The notes under the pieces: model-generated
What the model was told of the DNA's origin: nothing
Databases searched by the model: none
Seen by the model: the letters and a program-made list of their open reading frames with translations, nothing else
Shown: positions 61,587 through 64,000 of the stretch, piece by piece
Layout of the letters: every line of letters starts with the position of its first letter
Position numbering within the stretch: the first letter of the stretch is position 1
Position numbers and translations under genes: made by a program
Source of the DNA: Acidobacteriota bacterium
GTDB taxonomy: Bacteria > Acidobacteriota > Terriglobia > Terriglobales > Acidobacteriaceae
Length of the DNA stretch: 64,000 nt
NCBI GenBank assembly: GCA_021781795.1
Contig: JAJXWA010000001.1
Span: 1 to 64,000 of the forward strand
Direction: 5' to 3'

Positions 61587-63161
61587 ATGCGCAACTTCCT
61601 CGTTCGTCTCGTCACGCTGCTGCTTGTCGTGTCCGCCCTGCGGTTGCCGGCGCAGGTTCCTCACCACCTCTTCTTTCGCGTCACGCTGAGCCCGCACATG
61701 AGCGCGCCCGCCTCGGGCCGCATTCTCATCTTTTTGGCGCCGGGATCGGGCGACAAGAGCATTGATGAGAGTCCATTTCGCCCCACGAGCGTGTTCATCG
61801 CTGCGAAAGAAGTCCCAATTCTGCACCCCGGTGATTCATTGGATGTGGACACAGACAGCCTTGCGTTTCCAGATGGCTTCTCTTCGTTGAAACCCGGCGA
61901 TTACCAAGCTCAGGCAGTCCTGGATGTTGACCACACCTATAACTACCTTGGCCGCGCCCCCGGCGATCTCATCAGCCCTGTTGTGCCGCTTCCTGCCTTC
62001 GATCCAGTGCGCAGCCAAGAGCCTGCGCTGACGCTCGATTCGGTCGTGCCACCCAACCCCGCGCCCGCCAACCTTCCTGCTACGTTTCAACAGGATGTCC
62101 ATGAAGAGGATATGCAGAGTCAGGCGCTGACTGCATTCTTTGGCCGCCCCATTCACTTGCGCGCCTGGGTTGTACTTCCCCCTAAGTATGCTCCGCAGGC
62201 GAAGACACGCTATCCCACGGTCTATTGGACGCACGGGTTTGGTGGCAATCTGGAGCGGAGCGAGCGCACAGCCGGCCTTGTGGACAACCTGATGCAGACA
62301 GGCAAAATGCCGCCCATGATCTGGGTCTTTCTGGATGAGTCCTGCCCGACCGGGACGCACGAGTTCGCGGACTCGTTGAACAACGGCCCCTGGGGACATG
62401 CGCTGACAGCCGAATTTATTCCCTGGCTGGAGCAACGGTATCTCATGGATGCGCGGCCTAGTGGGCGATTTCTTCAGGGCCACTCCTCCGGGGGCTGGGC
62501 TACTCTTCAGTTGCAGGTGAACTATCCGCAGATCTTTGGTGGTACCTGGTCCACGTCACCCGACCCGAGCGACTTTCATGATTTCACCGGCGTCGATCTC
62601 TATGCTCCTCATGCCAATGCCTATCATCGGCCCGATGGCACGCCGTATCCGCTGGTGCGTGACCATGACAAGGTCCTCGGGACGTTTCAACAATTTGCGG
62701 AGACGGAACGGGTGCTGGGCTCCTATGGTGGCCAGCTTGCTTCGTTTGAGTGGGTCTTTTCGCCGCGCGGGGCGGATGGCAGACCCATGCAGATGTTTGA
62801 CCGTATCACCGGCGATGTTCACCCAGAGGTCGTCGCATACTGGCGCGATCACTACGATCTTGCCCATGTCGTTACCTCCACGTGGAAAGAACGTGGGCCA
62901 CAACTGAAGGGCAAAATTCATGTAATTGTTGGTACTGCGGACACGTTTTATCTCGATGGCGCGGCGCACCGCTTTGAAGCCGTTCTTCAGAGTCTCCAAG
63001 CCGGAGCCAGCTTTACCTACATAGCGAATCGAACCCACTTCGACCTGTACAAGACGCAAGAGGAGTCCGGTAAGCAGGACAACTGGGGGCTTCTTACGCA
63101 GATTTCCATGCAGATGTATGCGGTTGCCCGGCCTGGAAACCATTGGAAATCTGCAGAGTAG
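61587..63161 (+). CDS. Exported esterase D-type alpha/beta hydrolase
   Basis: A 524-residue protein with signal peptide (1-22, ALRLPAQ) and an N-terminal beta domain of about 140 residues (HHLFFRVTLSPHMSAPASGR). The C-terminal alpha/beta hydrolase of the putative-esterase family (PF00756) has GHSSGG (nucleophile Ser300), with acid Asp in GTADTFYLD and His in NRTHFDLY. It probably hydrolyses ester-linked groups on polysaccharides or small esters outside the cytoplasm; members include feruloyl esterases and the siderophore esterase type. No catalytic residue is lost. It follows recN with 79 bases between and has no strong ribosome site. Confidence 0.88.
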   Translation: MRNFLVRLVTLLLVVSALRLPAQVPHHLFFRVTLSPHMSAPASGRILIFLAPGSGDKSIDESPFRPTSVFIAAKEVPILHPGDSLDVDTDSLAFPDGFSSLKPGDYQAQAVLDVDHTYNYLGRAPGDLISPVVPLPAFDPVRSQEPALTLDSVVPPNPAPANLPATFQQDVHEEDMQSQALTAFFGRPIHLRAWVVLPPKYAPQAKTRYPTVYWTHGFGGNLERSERTAGLVDNLMQTGKMPPMIWVFLDESCPTGTHEFADSLNNGPWGHALTAEFIPWLEQRYLMDARPSGRFLQGHSSGGWATLQLQVNYPQIFGGTWSTSPDPSDFHDFTGVDLYAPHANAYHRPDGTPYPLVRDHDKVLGTFQQFAETERVLGSYGGQLASFEWVFSPRGADGRPMQMFDRITGDVHPEVVAYWRDHYDLAHVVTSTWKERGPQLKGKIHVIVGTADTFYLDGAAHRFEAVLQSLQAGASFTYIANRTHFDLYKTQEESGKQDNWGLLTQISMQMYAVARPGNHWKSAE

Positions 63162-63250
63162 TAAAGGGTGCAGTGGTTGAGAATGCTCAGCGAGAGGAGC
63201 GAGCACGGGAGTTTTGCCAGCGCCGGTTGTGGCTCTGAGCATGCGTCCTA

Positions 63251-63327
63251 TGGTCGGGGCGGAGGGATTCGAACCCCCGACCCTCTGCTCCCAAAGCAGA
63301 TGCGCTACCAGACTGCGCTACGCCCCG
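63251..63327 (-). tRNA. tRNA-Pro (anticodon TGG)
   Basis: A 77-base tRNA: acceptor CGGGGCG/CGCCCCG, anticodon stem TCTGC/GCAGA around loop TTTGGGA (anticodon TGG), T arm GGGGG-TTCGAAT-CCCTC-like, and an encoded CCA end. A plus-strand frame here is a shadow. Confidence 0.97.
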
Positions 63328-63376
63328 ACTCATTCCGATTGTATCGCGGATTGTGTGGCATACCCATCGCGCGTCG

Positions 63377-63928
63377 TCAGCGCCAATGGGGAGCAAGCCA
63401 CCAGAGCAAGAACAGGATGGCAACGATGGGAAGCAGGAACACCGCACCGAGTCCAGCCGCCAGAAGCCCGAGAAAGGCCCAGTCCCGCCATGTATGCTTG
63501 CGCGGAGCCTCAAGGTGGCGACGGAGCAGCGCATAGTTTCGCCGGTTTGTCTTCCACGCAATGTCAAATGCATCCCCAAGCAGAGGAACGGACCCCACCA
63601 GAACGCCAATCGCAAGGTTGACGCCCATTCGGACCAGAGCGATGTACGGCAGGCCGCGCATCCATGCCGCCAGCGGAATCACCAGCGAAAGCAACCCTGC
63701 TAGAACGTCTCCCAGGCCGGGAACCAACCCGATGATGCCGTCGAGTCCGAAGCGGATCTGCGTCCCCGGCACGCGAAAGGCCTCATCCAGAAGAATTTCA
63801 AGCCGCTGCAGTGTGCTGTCACGAAAGATCCATGCACCGCGCTCCCAGCGGTTCAACCCGGCCGGCGCATCTACATGTTCTGCGTGCGTGAGCGGCCCGG
63901 CAAGCCGATCTCGTTGCTTCTCAGTCAT
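63377..63928 (-). CDS. DUF4112-family membrane protein
   Basis: A 183-residue DUF4112 (PF13430) protein. It has the typical LLDEAFRVPGTQIRFGLDG, IIGLVPGLGDVLAGLLSL and VGSVPLLGDAFDIAWKTNRRN, with three to four hydrophobic stretches (about 70-90, 100-120, 150-180) and a Trp-rich C-terminus (LFLLWWLAPHWR). Its function is unknown in all members I know. The start ATG 63928 has GGAG seven bases upstream; a GTG two codons earlier is possible. It lies 49 bases upstream of tRNA-Pro on the same strand. The last 70 bases of the window hold no recognisable feature. Confidence 0.88.
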   Translation of the reverse strand: MTEKQRDRLAGPLTHAEHVDAPAGLNRWERGAWIFRDSTLQRLEILLDEAFRVPGTQIRFGLDGIIGLVPGLGDVLAGLLSLVIPLAAWMRGLPYIALVRMGVNLAIGVLVGSVPLLGDAFDIAWKTNRRNYALLRRHLEAPRKHTWRDWAFLGLLAAGLGAVFLLPIVAILFLLWWLAPHWR

Positions 63929-64000
63929 CTGCACACTCCGCGCGGCAGGCTTACGCAGCCTCTTTCGATGCTACAATCAAATGAGCAGATGGCGGCTATA

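Overview
The window looks like chromosome of a soil-type acidobacterium (Acidobacteriota, Terriglobia/Acidobacteriaceae-like). The evidence is a very large Oar-type TonB-dependent receptor with an N-terminal carboxypeptidase-regulatory-like domain, a Wzi-family outer-membrane protein, many exported glycoside hydrolases and Tat-exported enzymes, a Gram-negative Tol-Pal operon, and moderately high GC with long antisense open frames. The taxon is inferred from gene content only; no marker gene was searched.

Layout. 1-3.5 kb: probable genomic island edge with a GmrSD-type (DUF262/HNH) restriction-like protein cut by the window, a DUF5677-like/SEC-C protein, a tyrosine integrase and tRNA-Arg(CCT). 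3.6-11 kb: promoter, cobalamin riboswitch and BtuB-like receptor, then a 1370-residue Oar-like receptor and two strong terminator hairpins. 11-13.4 kb: groES-groEL with a promoter, a degenerate CIRCE operator and a second unexplained inverted repeat. 13.6-18.3 kb: a small Cys-containing ORF and a Pao-type periplasmic aldehyde oxidoreductase operon (2Fe-2S, Mo and FAD/4Fe-4S subunits). 18.3-26 kb: HAD hydrolase, M1 aminopeptidase, lspA and ileS. 26-34.4 kb: TonB-like protein, GH3, an AHSA1-ArsR pair with its own operator-like promoter, a Gln-rich exported protein, GH172 (DUF2961), an unusual Nramp-like transporter and a Nudix hydrolase. 34.4-39.4 kb: SerB-like HAD phosphatase, a rhodanese-TlpA thiol-redox pair, an unknown exported protein, and two tandem Xer-type recombinases. 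39.4-45.6 kb: Wzi-like protein, a degenerate E1-alpha-like thiamine-diphosphate protein, argJ, an orphan ABC ATPase, a Tat-exported aldo/keto reductase and tRNA-Ser(GGA). 45.8-54.2 kb: exported GH2, an ArsB-like permease, a MATE exporter and korA-korB. 54.3-59.7 kb: a complete tolQ-tolR-tolA/TonB-tolB-pal-cpoB operon. 59.8-64 kb: recN, an exported esterase, tRNA-Pro(TGG) and a DUF4112 membrane protein.

How it works together. Most genes concern the cell envelope and nutrient capture: outer-membrane receptors powered by TonB proteins, Tol-Pal to keep the envelope attached, exported GH2/GH3/GH172 and an esterase to cut polysaccharides, and exported redox enzymes (Pao, AKR, TlpA/rhodanese). Housekeeping genes (groESL, ileS, lspA, argJ, recN, korAB) lie between them.

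No CRISPR array, insertion sequence or obvious new multi-gene defence system was seen. The most unusual items are the E1-alpha-like protein with a broken GDG thiamine-diphosphate motif next to wzi, the Nramp-like transporter without the canonical metal-site motif, the 9-N9-9 inverted repeat upstream of the groES promoter, and the island edge at tRNA-Arg. Start codons were set by Shine-Dalgarno position and family alignment from memory. Motif positions were counted by hand.
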